Below, one piece after another: positions 44,170 through 54,005 of a stretch of 64,000 nucleotides of DNA. The notes beneath the pieces are model-generated. The model was not told where the DNA came from, made no database searches, and saw nothing but the letters and a program-made list of their open reading frames with translations. The stretch spans positions 186,001 to 250,000 of the forward strand of contig NZ_AUGO01000009.1 in NCBI RefSeq assembly GCF_000422705.1, written 5' to 3'. Within the stretch, counting starts at the first letter, position 1; each line of letters begins with the position of its first letter. A program made the position numbers and the translations under genes. Origin of the DNA: Flavobacterium soli DSM 19725 (GTDB lineage: Bacteria > Bacteroidota > Bacteroidia > Flavobacteriales > Flavobacteriaceae).

Positions 44170-44287
44170 AACTTTTTTTTATCTAATTTAGAAATTTAAA
44201 TCCGAAATGGAACGGTATTTATGTTTTCGTTAAGGAAGTTCTACTAACAAAAAAAGCTCCAGATTTCTCTGAAGCTTTTTAATTAAG

Positions 44288-44362
44288 GGTGGATGACCGG
44301 GTTCGAACCGGCGACCCTCGGCACCACAAACCGATGCTCTAACCAGCTGAGCTACAACCACC
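44288..44362 (-). tRNA. tRNA-His (anticodon GTG)
   Basis: Minus strand: acceptor start GGTGGTTG (with the extra G-1), D arm TAGCTCAGCTGGTTAGAGC, anticodon stem TCGGT/GCCGA with loop TTGTGGT (anticodon GTG), T arm GCCGG-TTCGAAC-CCGGT, acceptor end CATCCACC. There is one T-T mismatch in the acceptor stem. CCA is not encoded. Confidence 0.93.
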
Positions 44363-44425
44363 ATTTGTTTAACGAGTGCAAATATACAGCAAATCTTGAT
44401 TACTGCAAATAAAAATTTAAAAAAA

Positions 44426-45142
44426 TTATATCAAATCTCCTAAACTATTGACTGCCAAATATCTTTCTACAGTAAAACCTTCACCATAATCCGTTCCTAT
44501 CAATCTACCGAGGTCTTGAGCACGATAATGAAGGCTGTCGAGGAAGTTTTTTGTCGCGATTGGTGTGGTTGGTTCCTTAGTATCGGGGTTATAAAATTGA
44601 GAATCGTATGCCATAATGGAATCAATTTTTTGGTCGATAAAACCCGAAATATCAACCACAAAATCAGGTTCGATATTTTTCCATTGAATGTAATGATACA
44701 CCAATTTTGGTCGCCAAGCCTCTTGATTTTCTCCATCGAATGCAGTTTCAATTCTTCGTAAACCTGATAAAAAACAAGCATCTGAAACTAATTTACTTCC
44801 TTTTGCATGGTCAATATGTCGATCGTCAACGGCATTGCACAACACTATTTCAGGTCTATATTTTCGAATCATCTTGATGATTTCCAACTGATGCTCTTCA
44901 TCATTTTGAAAAAAACCGTCACGCATTCTTAAATTTTCTCTAACTGCAACTCCAAGAATCTTGGCGGCATCACTAGCCTCTTTATCCCTAATTTCAGCCG
45001 AACCACGAGTTCCCAGTTCTCCACGTGTCAAATCGATAATACCTACTTTCTTTCCAAGACTAATTTCCTTCGCCAATGTTCCCCCACAACCCAATTCTAC
45101 ATCGTCCGGATGAGCCCCGAAAGCTAAAATATCTAATTTCAT
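44426..45142 (-). CDS. bshB1: Bacillithiol biosynthesis deacetylase BshB1
   Basis: 238 aa, LmbE/PIG-L fold. AHPDDVELGCGG (His11, Asp13, Asp14) binds zinc; DLTRGELGTRGSAEIRDKEA and NAVDDRHIDHAKGS are the marks of BshB1. It deacetylates GlcNAc-malate to GlcN-malate, the second step of bacillithiol synthesis. It follows the isochorismate synthase gene by 12 nt, so it is probably cotranscribed with menF and the hotdog gene. Confidence 0.93.
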   Translation of the reverse strand: MKLDILAFGAHPDDVELGCGGTLAKEISLGKKVGIIDLTRGELGTRGSAEIRDKEASDAAKILGVAVRENLRMRDGFFQNDEEHQLEIIKMIRKYRPEIVLCNAVDDRHIDHAKGSKLVSDACFLSGLRRIETAFDGENQEAWRPKLVYHYIQWKNIEPDFVVDISGFIDQKIDSIMAYDSQFYNPDTKEPTTPIATKNFLDSLHYRAQDLGRLIGTDYGEGFTVERYLAVNSLGDLI

Positions 45143-45154
45143 ATACTTATATTT

Positions 45155-46225
45155 TTAAATCGGATCTAAAATCCTCATCATTGTTACTGCTTTATTGACC
45201 GTTTCAATATATTCTTTTTCAGGAATACTGTCTTTCGTTACACCACAACCAATATATAAATGTGCTTCGTTTTCCTTGACTTGCATGCATCTCAAATTCA
45301 CAAACAAATCCGACTTGTTTTCGTTAGTTGCAAAATCCCTATTCAATTCACCTAAAAAACCCGAATAAAATCCCCTATCATATCCTTCATTTTCCAAAAT
45401 AAAACCTCGGGAAATAACTTTTGGTAAACCACACACAGCAGGTGTAGGATGCAAAATCGATAACACTTTCTCTAAATTATTTTCAGGTTTTAATACCGCT
45501 TCGATATCGGTTTTAATATGAAGAATAGTTCCAGCTTTCAAAGTATAAGGTTCAGAAATTGATAATTCAGATGTAATATCTTTTAAACTATCCACTATAA
45601 AATCGGTCACAAACTTTTGTTCTTCTATTTCCTTTTCGCCCCAAATTACTTCCTTGTTTTCCTCAACTCTTTGAGTTCCTGCCAATGCAACCGTGTTGAT
45701 TTTCAAGCCATCCGCTTTTAGCAATTGTTCAGGTGTTGCCCCAATCCACATTCCTACTTCCGGATGAAACCAGCAGTATTTAAAAGCTGTCGGATAGGTT
45801 TGCAACAATCTTTCAAAAATAACTGCAAAATCTAGATTTTCAACTGTTACAATTTCTTTTCGAGACAAGACAACCTTTTGAAAAGTTCCGTTTTCAATCG
45901 CATCAATTCCTTTTTGAACCAAGTTTTCAAATGCTTCTTTCCCTTTCTCATTCTCTAAAACAGGGTAATTATTTGAATTATTTTCTTCAAAAACAAAATC
46001 TGCAATCTTAATTTCCGATTGATTTTCAGGAATCAATATCTGCCTATTTCCATCAAAAGAAGCAAAAACAAAACCCGACTCTTCAAAATTTTGAGCAAAA
46101 TACAATTCGTCGCTCTCTTGAAAAAGTCCTACAACCTTGACCTGATTTGGTTTGGAAAAAAGCACAAAAGGCAGTTTTTTCTCGAAATGTTGTTTTGCAA
46201 AATTCAAAAAATCAATCATTTGCAT
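45155..46225 (-). CDS. menF: Isochorismate synthase
   Basis: 356 aa chorismate-binding enzyme. GTFQKVVLSRKEIVTVE, FHPEVGMWIGATPEQLLKAD, VALAGTQRVEENKEVIWGEKE, LHPTPAVCGLP and GFYSGFLGELNRD match the MenF/EntC family rather than anthranilate synthase. With menC and menA in the same window and no siderophore genes, the menaquinone role (MenF) is the likely one. It overlaps the upstream hotdog thioesterase gene by 14 nt. Confidence 0.9.
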   Translation of the reverse strand: MQMIDFLNFAKQHFEKKLPFVLFSKPNQVKVVGLFQESDELYFAQNFEESGFVFASFDGNRQILIPENQSEIKIADFVFEENNSNNYPVLENEKGKEAFENLVQKGIDAIENGTFQKVVLSRKEIVTVENLDFAVIFERLLQTYPTAFKYCWFHPEVGMWIGATPEQLLKADGLKINTVALAGTQRVEENKEVIWGEKEIEEQKFVTDFIVDSLKDITSELSISEPYTLKAGTILHIKTDIEAVLKPENNLEKVLSILHPTPAVCGLPKVISRGFILENEGYDRGFYSGFLGELNRDFATNENKSDLFVNLRCMQVKENEAHLYIGCGVTKDSIPEKEYIETVNKAVTMMRILDPI

Positions 46226-46646
46226 TACGTTTTGGCAAAATCATATTGGTCAATTTGCAAAGTGAAATCAGATTGTCATTTTCATCCGTAATCCTGATTT
46301 CCCACAAATGAATGCTTCTCCCCTTGTGCACAATTCTTGCCGTCCCATATACAATTCCGTTTCTTTTGCTTTTCAAATGATTGGCCGAAATCTCAATTCC
46401 CCGAACTTCCTGCTTCTCAGAATTGATATACAACATCGAAGCAGCACTCCCAACACTTTCTGCCAAAGCCACCGAAGCTCCACCATGAAGCAATCCCATT
46501 GGCTGATGAACATTAGGATTTACAGGCATTTTCGCTACCAGAAAATCTACTCCAGCATCAATATATTCAATTTCCAAAGTTTGCATCAGCGTGTTTTTTG
46601 AAAAATTGCGACACAAATTCAGTATTCTATCCTTATCAAAATCCAT
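46212..46646 (-). CDS. PaaI-type hotdog thioesterase, possibly DHNA-CoA thioesterase
   Basis: 144 aa. The hotdog core is QPMGLLHGGASVALAESVGSAA, with Glu in the long helix as the likely catalytic residue, and VRGIEISANHLKSKRNG. The overlap with isochorismate synthase suggests it hydrolyses 1,4-dihydroxy-2-naphthoyl-CoA in menaquinone synthesis; this is inferred from the pairing. A general acyl-CoA thioesterase remains possible. Confidence 0.85.
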   Translation of the reverse strand: MDFDKDRILNLCRNFSKNTLMQTLEIEYIDAGVDFLVAKMPVNPNVHQPMGLLHGGASVALAESVGSAASMLYINSEKQEVRGIEISANHLKSKRNGIVYGTARIVHKGRSIHLWEIRITDENDNLISLCKLTNMILPKRNAND

Positions 46647-46704
46647 TTTTATAAAATTTTACTGCAAAAATAACCATAATTTACGAACTGCTTTCTTTTT
46701 TAAG

Positions 46705-46784
46705 AGCTAATCCCGCTATCCATTCCAAGTCCAGCTGTCCCGAACAACGGGACAACTGGAGCTTTCCATTACTATCGGGGCTAG
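46705..46784 (-). repeat. Dispersed palindromic repeat (CTAGCCCCGAT...GCGGGA type), copy 1
   Basis: Read on the minus strand it begins CTAGCCCCGATAGTAATGGA and ends with AGCGGGATTAGCT. The core hairpin TGTCCCG/CGGGACA with flanking CCAG/CTGG is at 46731-46758. Copy 2 is at 60455-60534. It fills most of the 310-bp gap 46647-46956. Confidence 0.65.
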
Positions 46785-46869
46785 CTTCGCCATTGGAACC
46801 AGTAGTTTCAAAATAAATCCTTTTTCTAAAATCAGTATTTCGGTTTTCATGCGTTATAAAGAAAATCCC

Positions 46870-46917
46870 GCCACAGATTCATATCACTAAAAATAAATAA
46901 ATTCGAGAATTCGTGGC
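46870..46917. repeat. Degenerate GCCACAGATT...ATTCGTGGC repeat
   Basis: GCCACAGATT at the left and AATTCGTGGC at the right, AT-rich centre; a decayed relative of the inverted repeat at 29279-29339. Confidence 0.4.
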
Positions 46918-46956
46918 TAAGGACATTTTTACTATTTTTACCAAAATTCAACCAAA

Positions 46957-48537
46957 ATGCGTAATTCCATTTTTATCCTTTTCATAGGAATAGTAGTTTC
47001 CCTAACTTCTTGCCGAAACGATTTCGACTTTGAAACCAGCAACGGAGGTTTGGGCTTTTCAAAAGATACCGTTTACCTTGATACCGTTTTTACCAATATT
47101 GGATCCAGCACCTATACCTTGATGGTTTACAATAAAAGCGACAAGGACATCAAAATCCCAACAATTGAATTTGCAAAAGGCGAAAACTCAAAATACCGTA
47201 TGACTGTTGACGGAATGACAGGCAACAACAATAAAAAATTCAATAATGTAGAACTTCTGGCAAAGGACAGCCTCTACATCTTTATCGAAACTACTGCCGA
47301 AATCACGGATACTAATCCAGCCGATTTTCTCTATACTGACCAGATTTTATTTGATGCAGGAACCAAACAGCAAAAAGTTGAGCTCGTGACCTTGATTCAA
47401 GATGCCTATTTTATTTATCCTAATCGGGAAAATGGCATTTATGACTCCATTGAATATGGTCTGGATGAAAATGGAGAGGTTACCCGAGTTTTAGGCCGAT
47501 TGCTGGAAGAAAATCATCCCAAAAACGGCAACGAATATGTTTGGGGCAACGACAAACCCTATGTGGTGTATGGTTTTGCAACCGTTCCAGAAAACAAGAC
47601 CTTGACCGTAAATCCTGGTGCAAGAATTCATTTCCATGCCGATTCTGGCATAATTGTGCAAGAAGGCGGAACATTAAATGTAAACGGAGCTCCATCTACA
47701 ACCGATGCATTAGAAAACGAAGTGATCTTTGAAGGAGATCGTCTTGAACCTGGTTTTGCCGATTTTCCAGGGCAATGGGCTACGGTTTATTTCCAAGAGG
47801 GAAGTAAAAACCACACCATCAACCATCTCACAATTAAAAATGCCCTAGTAGGGATGTTGGTTGTAAACAATTTCGAAAACCCTATGCAAATTAGTAATAC
47901 CAAAATTTACAATTCAGCTGCCTACGGAATTCTAGCCCAACATGCCAAGATTGATGCCTTTAATATGGTCATCAACTCAAATTCGAGAGGGATTGCCAGT
48001 TTGGCTTGTATCTTGGGAGGCAACTATAATTTCACGCATTGCACTATCAATAATGAACGTTCCACTTCGAGCCATGTTTCGGTTTTGTTGAGCAATTTTG
48101 TTCTTAATGCTAATAATGAATCCGAAGCTTTACCTTTAACGGCAGCAAATTTTAACAATTGTATTATTTATGGTTCCAATAGCCGTCAGCTTTCAATCAA
48201 TGAAGATGAATCGGAACCATTTGAATTTAAGTTTGATCATTGTTTGATTAAATTCGACAAAGCTGGAAATCAAGAATTAATAAATAGTCCGTTATATCAA
48301 TTTGAGGATGGACTTCATTATATCAATAATTTGATTGCACGAAATTCAAGCGAATTCAAACCTGATTTTTTTAATACTGAAAAAAATCAGCTAATGATTG
48401 GGGATGATTCTGCTGCAAAGGATGCTGCCAATTTTAATTTTTCAACTGGTATTTTTGCAAACGATATTCTAGGAAATTCAAGAGAAAATCCTTCTGATAT
48501 CGGAGCCTATAACGCCACGATTTTTTCTGAAGAATAA
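46957..48537 (+). CDS. Beta-helix-repeat surface lipoprotein
   Basis: 526 aa. Lipoprotein signal (LTSC, Cys19, followed by RNDFDFE, partly acidic). An N-terminal beta-sandwich (about 25-150) is followed by a right-handed parallel beta-helix region: short repeats such as GTLNVNGAPSTTDALENEVIFEG, HTINHLTIKNALVGMLVVNN and MQISNTKIYNSAAYGILAQH. It ends with DIGAYNATIF. Such proteins may bind or cleave polysaccharide, but no catalytic residues are apparent. It stands alone, 78 nt before the DUF1579 gene. Confidence 0.8.
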   Translation: MRNSIFILFIGIVVSLTSCRNDFDFETSNGGLGFSKDTVYLDTVFTNIGSSTYTLMVYNKSDKDIKIPTIEFAKGENSKYRMTVDGMTGNNNKKFNNVELLAKDSLYIFIETTAEITDTNPADFLYTDQILFDAGTKQQKVELVTLIQDAYFIYPNRENGIYDSIEYGLDENGEVTRVLGRLLEENHPKNGNEYVWGNDKPYVVYGFATVPENKTLTVNPGARIHFHADSGIIVQEGGTLNVNGAPSTTDALENEVIFEGDRLEPGFADFPGQWATVYFQEGSKNHTINHLTIKNALVGMLVVNNFENPMQISNTKIYNSAAYGILAQHAKIDAFNMVINSNSRGIASLACILGGNYNFTHCTINNERSTSSHVSVLLSNFVLNANNESEALPLTAANFNNCIIYGSNSRQLSINEDESEPFEFKFDHCLIKFDKAGNQELINSPLYQFEDGLHYINNLIARNSSEFKPDFFNTEKNQLMIGDDSAAKDAANFNFSTGIFANDILGNSRENPSDIGAYNATIFSEE

Positions 48538-48615
48538 ATTTATTTAATACAAATCATTTATTATACCTAAACAATTCTTAATTTTATAGCAAATAATCAA
48601 TCAAAACTATAAATT

Positions 48616-49263
48616 ATGAAAACAAATTACCTTTATTTGGGAGCTCTCTTAGTAGCATTTTCCTCTTGCAAAGAAACAGTAAAAGTGGATGTTACAACAG
48701 ACAAAACTGACACCGTAGTTGTAGGATCACCTGAAACTCCAGAAGCACCAAAACCTGATTCAGCGACAGTTGCCAAAGCTTGGGAAGCCTACATGACGCC
48801 GTCAAAAGCTCACGAAATGCTAGCAAAAGATAACGGAACTTGGAATGCCGAAATGACTTTCTGGTCGCCAGACAGTCCAGAACCAATGAAATCTACAGCT
48901 GTTGCAACCTACAAGATGATTTTAGGAGGCAAATACCAAGAAGCAAACTACACAGGAGATATGATGGGAATGCCATTTGAAGGAAAAGGTACCGTGGCGT
49001 ATGATAATGCAAAAGAAGAATTTATCTCAACTTGGATAGACAATATGGGAACCGGAATGATGGTAAGCAAAGGAAAATATGATGAAGCTTCTAAAACCTT
49101 AACTTTCACCGGAACTATGGTAGACCCAGTTACCAAAAAGGAAAAACAAATCAAGGAAATCATTACTTATATCGACAACGATAACCAAAAAATGGAAATG
49201 TTTGACGTTGCTAATGGAAAAGAATTCAAGTCAATGGAAATCCTTTCAAAACGAAAAAAGTAA
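48616..49263 (+). CDS. DUF1579 lipoprotein
   Basis: 215 aa, lipobox FSSC (Cys18) then KETVKVD. The DUF1579 beta-barrel-like domain follows: DNGTWNAEMTFWSPDS, ATYKMILGGKYQEANYTGDM, FISTWIDNMGTGMMVSKGKY and KTLTFTGTMVDPVTKKEK. The function of the family is unknown. Confidence 0.85.
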   Translation: MKTNYLYLGALLVAFSSCKETVKVDVTTDKTDTVVVGSPETPEAPKPDSATVAKAWEAYMTPSKAHEMLAKDNGTWNAEMTFWSPDSPEPMKSTAVATYKMILGGKYQEANYTGDMMGMPFEGKGTVAYDNAKEEFISTWIDNMGTGMMVSKGKYDEASKTLTFTGTMVDPVTKKEKQIKEIITYIDNDNQKMEMFDVANGKEFKSMEILSKRKK

Positions 49264-49287
49264 TTTATAAACTATAATCATAATCAG

Positions 49288-49312
49288 ACCGCCATTTTTT
49301 GGCGGTTTTTTT
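49288..49312 (+). terminator. Terminator after the DUF1579 gene
   Basis: ACCGCCA / TGGCGGT with T-run. Confidence 0.85.
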
Positions 49313-49348
49313 ATGTTGAAAACCAATTAAAATCTTTATTTTATTGCT

Positions 49349-49379
49349 TTGCAAATTGCAGTTTTTTAAACTAATTTTG
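49349..49379 (+). promoter_or_regulatory. purL promoter
   Basis: TTG (49349-49351), 20 nt, TAATTTTG (49372-49379), an exact match to the Bacteroidota consensus, giving a leader of about 20 nt before the purL ATG. No purine riboswitch is seen, as the leader is too short. Confidence 0.7.
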
Positions 49380-49405
49380 CACACACAACACAATAACTAC
49401 ACACA

Positions 49406-52400
49406 ATGATTCATTTCTTCGGAAACCAAACCAATACGGTTTTTGCAGTTCAAACCAGTCCCGATGTTTCGGGAGAACTTTCGGCTGAAAACATCTCAAA
49501 ATTAAACTGGCTTTTTGGCAACACACATAAAATAGAAAAATCCGTGCTAGCGGATTTTTTTGTTGGTCCTCGTGCTGCAATGATTACGCCTTGGAGTACA
49601 AATGCTGTTGAAATTACTCAAAATATGGGTATTGAAGGCATCATCAGGATTGAAGAATTTCAAAAAGTAAACGAAGCTTTCGCTGATTTTGATCCGATGC
49701 TTTCGCAGAAATATGCCGAATTGAACCAAGAAATTTATACCATAAATATTCAACCGGAACCGATTCTTGAAATTGAAAACATTGCTGCTTTCAATTCAAA
49801 AGAAGGTTTGGCTTTAAGCCAAGAAGAAGTAGAATATTTGGATAATCTGTCAACAAAATTAGGCAGAAAACTAACGGATTCTGAAGTTTTTGGATTCTCC
49901 CAAGTAAATTCAGAACACTGCCGTCACAAGATTTTCAACGGAACTTTCGTAATTGATGGCGAAGAAAAACCGTCTTCCCTATTCAAGTTAATCAAGAAGA
50001 CTTCTTCTGAAAATCCGAACGATATTGTTTCGGCTTATAAAGATAACGTAGCTTTTGTAAAGGGTCCTAGAGTGCAGCAATTTGCACCAAAATCGGCTGA
50101 CAAGCCTGATTTTTACGAAACTAAAGATTTTGACTCGGTTATTTCGCTTAAAGCGGAAACCCATAACTTCCCAACAACTGTAGAGCCTTTCAATGGAGCT
50201 GCGACAGGTTCGGGTGGAGAAATCCGTGACCGTTTGGCGGGTGGACAAGGTTCATTGCCATTGGCAGGAACTGCGGTTTATATGACTTCCTATTCTCGTT
50301 TGGAAGAAAATCGTCCTTGGGAAGATGCTATGAACGAAAGAAAATGGTTGTACCAAACACCTATGGATATTTTGATCAAGGCTTCAAACGGAGCTTCTGA
50401 TTTCGGAAATAAATTCGGTCAGCCTTTGATTACAGGTTCGGTTTTGACTTTCGAACATGAAGAAGATGCTCGAAAATTAGGCTTTGATAAAGTAATCATG
50501 CTTGCTGGTGGAATTGGCTACGGGAAAGAAAGCCAAGCCATCAAACAGGAACCAAAAGTTGGTGACAAAGTAGTTATTTTAGGTGGAGAAAATTATAGAA
50601 TCGGAATGGGTGGTGCTGCGGTTTCTTCGGCAGATACCGGTGCTTTCAGTTCTGGAATTGAGTTGAATGCCATTCAGCGTTCAAACCCTGAGATGCAAAA
50701 ACGTGCTGCAAATGCCATCCGTGGATTGGTGGAAAGCGACGAAAATCCGATTGTTTCGATTCACGATCACGGTGCTGGTGGACATTTGAACTGTCTTTCA
50801 GAATTGGTGGAAGAAACGGGCGGTTTGATTGATTTGGATAAATTACCTGTGGGTGATCCAACGCTTTCTGCAAAGGAAATCATCGGAAACGAATCTCAAG
50901 AAAGAATGGGATTGGTAATCGGGCAAAAAGATATCGAAACGTTACAGAAAATTGCTGATCGCGAACGTTCGCCAATGTACCAAGTTGGTGATGTGACCGG
51001 AAACCACCGTTTTACTTTTGAATCCAAAACGACTGGTGCAAAGCCGATGGATTTTGCCTTGGAAGATATGTTTGGAAGTTCTCCAAAAGTCGTGATGACT
51101 GATACAACAATTGACAGAAAATATACAGATTTAGACTATACTCAAGAAAACTTCAAAAGTTATCTTGATCAAGTATTGCAATTGGAAGCTGTGGCTTGTA
51201 AAGACTGGTTGACGAATAAAGTTGACCGTTGTGTTGGCGGAAAGGTTGCCAAACAACAATGTGCTGGTCCTTTGCAATTGCCTTTGAACAATGTGGGTGT
51301 GATGGCGTTGGATTATTTAGGAAAAGAAGGTGTTGCCACAACGGTTGGCCACTCGCCTATTGCTTCTTTGATTGATCCTGCTGCTGGAAGCCGAACTGCG
51401 ATTGCAGAATCATTGTCGAACATTATTTGGGCTCCAATTAAAGACGGTTTAAAAGGTATTTCGCTTTCGGCCAATTGGATGTGGGCTTGCAAAAATGAAG
51501 GTGAAGACGCTCGTTTGTATGAAGCAGTTCAAGGCTGTTCTGACTTTGCTATTGAATTGGGAATCAACATTCCGACCGGAAAAGATTCGCTTTCGATGAA
51601 ACAGAAATATCCTGATGGAGACGTAATTGCTCCTGGAACGGTGATTATTTCTGCAGGTGGAAATTGTACTGATATTCAAAAAGTTGTTGAACCCGTTTTG
51701 AAGAAAAATGGCGGAAACATTTATTATATCAACCTTTCTGAAGATGGTTTCAAATTAGGAGGTTCGTCTTTTGCACAGGTTTTGAATAAGATTGGAAATG
51801 AAGTTCCAACGATTAAAAACGCTGCGAATTTCAAGACCGCTTTCAACGTAGTTCAAGATTTGATTAAGGCCGAAAAAATCCAAGCCGGACATGACATCGG
51901 AAGTGGTGGTTTAGTTACGACTTTATTGGAAATGTGTTTTGCAGATGTGAATTTGGCTGCTGATTACGATCTAAGTTCATTAAGCGAAAGCGACACTATA
52001 AAAGTATTATTTTCAGAAAATATCGGAATTGTTTTCCAAGCAGATGCTTCGGTAGAAACGATTTTGAATGAAAATAAGGTAGCATTCTTCAACATCGGAA
52101 AAGTAAAAGAAGGAACTACTGTTACGATTAAAAACGGAGACCAAAATCTTTCAATTAATGTAGCAGAAGCTAGAGATACTTGGTACAAGACTTCGTATTT
52201 ATTAGACCGAAAACAATCAGGCGAATTGAAAGCTAAGGAGCGTTTTGATAATTTCAAAAACCAACCTTTGCAATTTACATTCCCAACTCATTTTACAGGA
52301 AAAAAACCAGAAATTGATTTTTCTAAGCCAAGACCAAAAGCAGCAATTATCCGTGAAAAAGGAAGTAATTCAGAGCGAGAAATGGCAAATGCAATGTATT

Positions 52401-53080
52401 TGGCAGGTTTTGATGTAAAAGATGTCCACATGACCGATTTGATTTCAGGCCGTGAAACTTTAGAAGACATTCAGTTCATCGGAGCGGTTGGAGGTTTCTC
52501 TAACTCAGATGTTTTGGGATCTGCAAAAGGTTGGGCTGGAGCGTTTTTATACAATGAAAAAGCAAAAACGGCTTTGGATAACTTCTTCAAAAGAGAAGAT
52601 ACTTTATCTGTTGGAATTTGCAACGGAGCTCAATTGTTTATGGAATTGGAACTAATCAATCCGGAGCATGAAGTGCATGGAAAATTAAGACATAATGATT
52701 CGCATAAACACGAAAGTGGTTTTACTTCGGTAACCATTCAGGAAAATAATTCGGTGATGCTAAACACTTTGGCGGGAAGTACTTTAGGGGTTTGGATTTC
52801 GCATGGAGAAGGAAAATTCGACTTGCCATACACGGAAGATAAATACAATGTGGTTGGAAAATACGGTTATGAAAATTATCCAGCTAACCCAAATGGTTCT
52901 TTCTTCAACATTGCCATGATGTGTGATAAAACAGGAAGACATTTAGCAATGATGCCACACATTGAGCGTTCGACTTTCCAATGGAACTGGGCGAATTATC
53001 CAGAAGGCAGAAATGATGAAGTTTCTCCTTGGCACGAAGCTTTTGTGAATGCTAGAAAATGGGTAGAGAATAAAAAATAG
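49406..53080 (+). CDS. purL: Phosphoribosylformylglycinamidine synthase (single-chain FGAM synthase)
   Basis: 1224 aa, the large fused type: N-terminal PurS-like region, two ATP/FGAR-binding halves (SEHCRHKIFNG; ETHNFPTTVEPFNGAATGSGGEIRD; IPTGKDSLSMKQKYPDG) and a C-terminal glutaminase domain with catalytic Cys1072 in VGICNGAQLF and the late HGEGKF motif. It makes FGAM from FGAR, glutamine and ATP in purine synthesis. It is transcribed alone from its own promoter and ends with a good terminator. A fragment of its 3' end recurs at 55283-55345. Confidence 0.96.
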   Translation: MIHFFGNQTNTVFAVQTSPDVSGELSAENISKLNWLFGNTHKIEKSVLADFFVGPRAAMITPWSTNAVEITQNMGIEGIIRIEEFQKVNEAFADFDPMLSQKYAELNQEIYTINIQPEPILEIENIAAFNSKEGLALSQEEVEYLDNLSTKLGRKLTDSEVFGFSQVNSEHCRHKIFNGTFVIDGEEKPSSLFKLIKKTSSENPNDIVSAYKDNVAFVKGPRVQQFAPKSADKPDFYETKDFDSVISLKAETHNFPTTVEPFNGAATGSGGEIRDRLAGGQGSLPLAGTAVYMTSYSRLEENRPWEDAMNERKWLYQTPMDILIKASNGASDFGNKFGQPLITGSVLTFEHEEDARKLGFDKVIMLAGGIGYGKESQAIKQEPKVGDKVVILGGENYRIGMGGAAVSSADTGAFSSGIELNAIQRSNPEMQKRAANAIRGLVESDENPIVSIHDHGAGGHLNCLSELVEETGGLIDLDKLPVGDPTLSAKEIIGNESQERMGLVIGQKDIETLQKIADRERSPMYQVGDVTGNHRFTFESKTTGAKPMDFALEDMFGSSPKVVMTDTTIDRKYTDLDYTQENFKSYLDQVLQLEAVACKDWLTNKVDRCVGGKVAKQQCAGPLQLPLNNVGVMALDYLGKEGVATTVGHSPIASLIDPAAGSRTAIAESLSNIIWAPIKDGLKGISLSANWMWACKNEGEDARLYEAVQGCSDFAIELGINIPTGKDSLSMKQKYPDGDVIAPGTVIISAGGNCTDIQKVVEPVLKKNGGNIYYINLSEDGFKLGGSSFAQVLNKIGNEVPTIKNAANFKTAFNVVQDLIKAEKIQAGHDIGSGGLVTTLLEMCFADVNLAADYDLSSLSESDTIKVLFSENIGIVFQADASVETILNENKVAFFNIGKVKEGTTVTIKNGDQNLSINVAEARDTWYKTSYLLDRKQSGELKAKERFDNFKNQPLQFTFPTHFTGKKPEIDFSKPRPKAAIIREKGSNSEREMANAMYLAGFDVKDVHMTDLISGRETLEDIQFIGAVGGFSNSDVLGSAKGWAGAFLYNEKAKTALDNFFKREDTLSVGICNGAQLFMELELINPEHEVHGKLRHNDSHKHESGFTSVTIQENNSVMLNTLAGSTLGVWISHGEGKFDLPYTEDKYNVVGKYGYENYPANPNGSFFNIAMMCDKTGRHLAMMPHIERSTFQWNWANYPEGRNDEVSPWHEAFVNARKWVENKK

Positions 53081-53102
53081 ATCATTTTAGATATTGTAAG
53101 AG

Positions 53103-53130
53103 AAGGCTTTCAGAACATGGAAGCCTTTTT
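53103..53130 (+). terminator. purL terminator
   Basis: AAGGCTT / AAGCCTT hairpin with T-run; a diverged copy lies at 55371-55400. Confidence 0.8.
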
Positions 53131-53231
53131 CTATTTCAGCAAAACCAAGAAATTAAAATCTATAAGGAGCATAAAGTTAATTTGGTTTTGACACAGCTAT
53201 TAATTATTTTTAGAGTTGCAAACCCCTACTT

Positions 53232-53993
53232 ATGAATTCTGAATTACAAAAACTGCAAAGTGTCTGGCTTGAAACACAGAATAAAGGCATTGAAAACACA
53301 GAGTTACCACGAATTACATTCGACAATCTTACTAATTCTATTATTAGTACTGGCCCATTTTATTATTATGTGATTGATTTTTATGACATGTCGTTGTCAC
53401 ATATCAGTCCTGGTATTACAGAAGTGCATGGGTTTGATCCTGAAACGGTTACATTTCAAGATGTTTTGGAGGCCATCCATCCTGATGATATTGATTTCAC
53501 TCGAAAAGCCGAAGCATTTGCGGCAGATTATTTTTACAACAATGTCAGCAGAGAAAAAATTCTGAAATATAAAAAATGCTACAATCTTCGTGGAAGATTA
53601 AAAAACGGTGAATATGGCCTTATCAACCACCAAGCCTTAATGCTTACTCTTGATAGCAATGGTGGTTATGGAAAATGTTTGAACATCCATACTCAAATCG
53701 ATCATCTTACAAATCAGAATACCTATAAATTCTCTTTAATTGGATTAGAAGATGAACCTTCCTATATGAATCTTGAAGTTGATTGCAATATTAAGAATGT
53801 AAATCAATTTTCGAGAAGGGAAATTGACATTATAAAACATATAGGAGATGGTCTTAATACCAATGAAATTGCTCAAAAATTATTTATAAGTGTCGAAACC
53901 GTAAAAAAGCACCGGAACAATATATTGAATAAGTCAGACTGTAAAAACACGGCACAGCTCATTAGGAATAGTGTTTTGCAAGGATTAATCTAA
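53232..53993 (+). CDS. PAS-LuxR transcriptional regulator
   Basis: 253 aa. Residues about 40-150 form a PAS fold (FYYYVIDFYDMSLSHISPGI, EAIHPDDIDFTRKAE). The C-terminal ~65 residues are a LuxR-type helix-turn-helix (FSRREIDIIKHIGDGLNTNE, IAQKLFISVETVKKHRNNIL). There is no receiver domain, so it senses its signal through PAS directly. It ends 12 nt before the AlkZ-like gene, so it may regulate or accompany it. Confidence 0.88.
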   Translation: MNSELQKLQSVWLETQNKGIENTELPRITFDNLTNSIISTGPFYYYVIDFYDMSLSHISPGITEVHGFDPETVTFQDVLEAIHPDDIDFTRKAEAFAADYFYNNVSREKILKYKKCYNLRGRLKNGEYGLINHQALMLTLDSNGGYGKCLNIHTQIDHLTNQNTYKFSLIGLEDEPSYMNLEVDCNIKNVNQFSRREIDIIKHIGDGLNTNEIAQKLFISVETVKKHRNNILNKSDCKNTAQLIRNSVLQGLI

Positions 53994-54005
53994 TTGATCT
54001 ATTAT

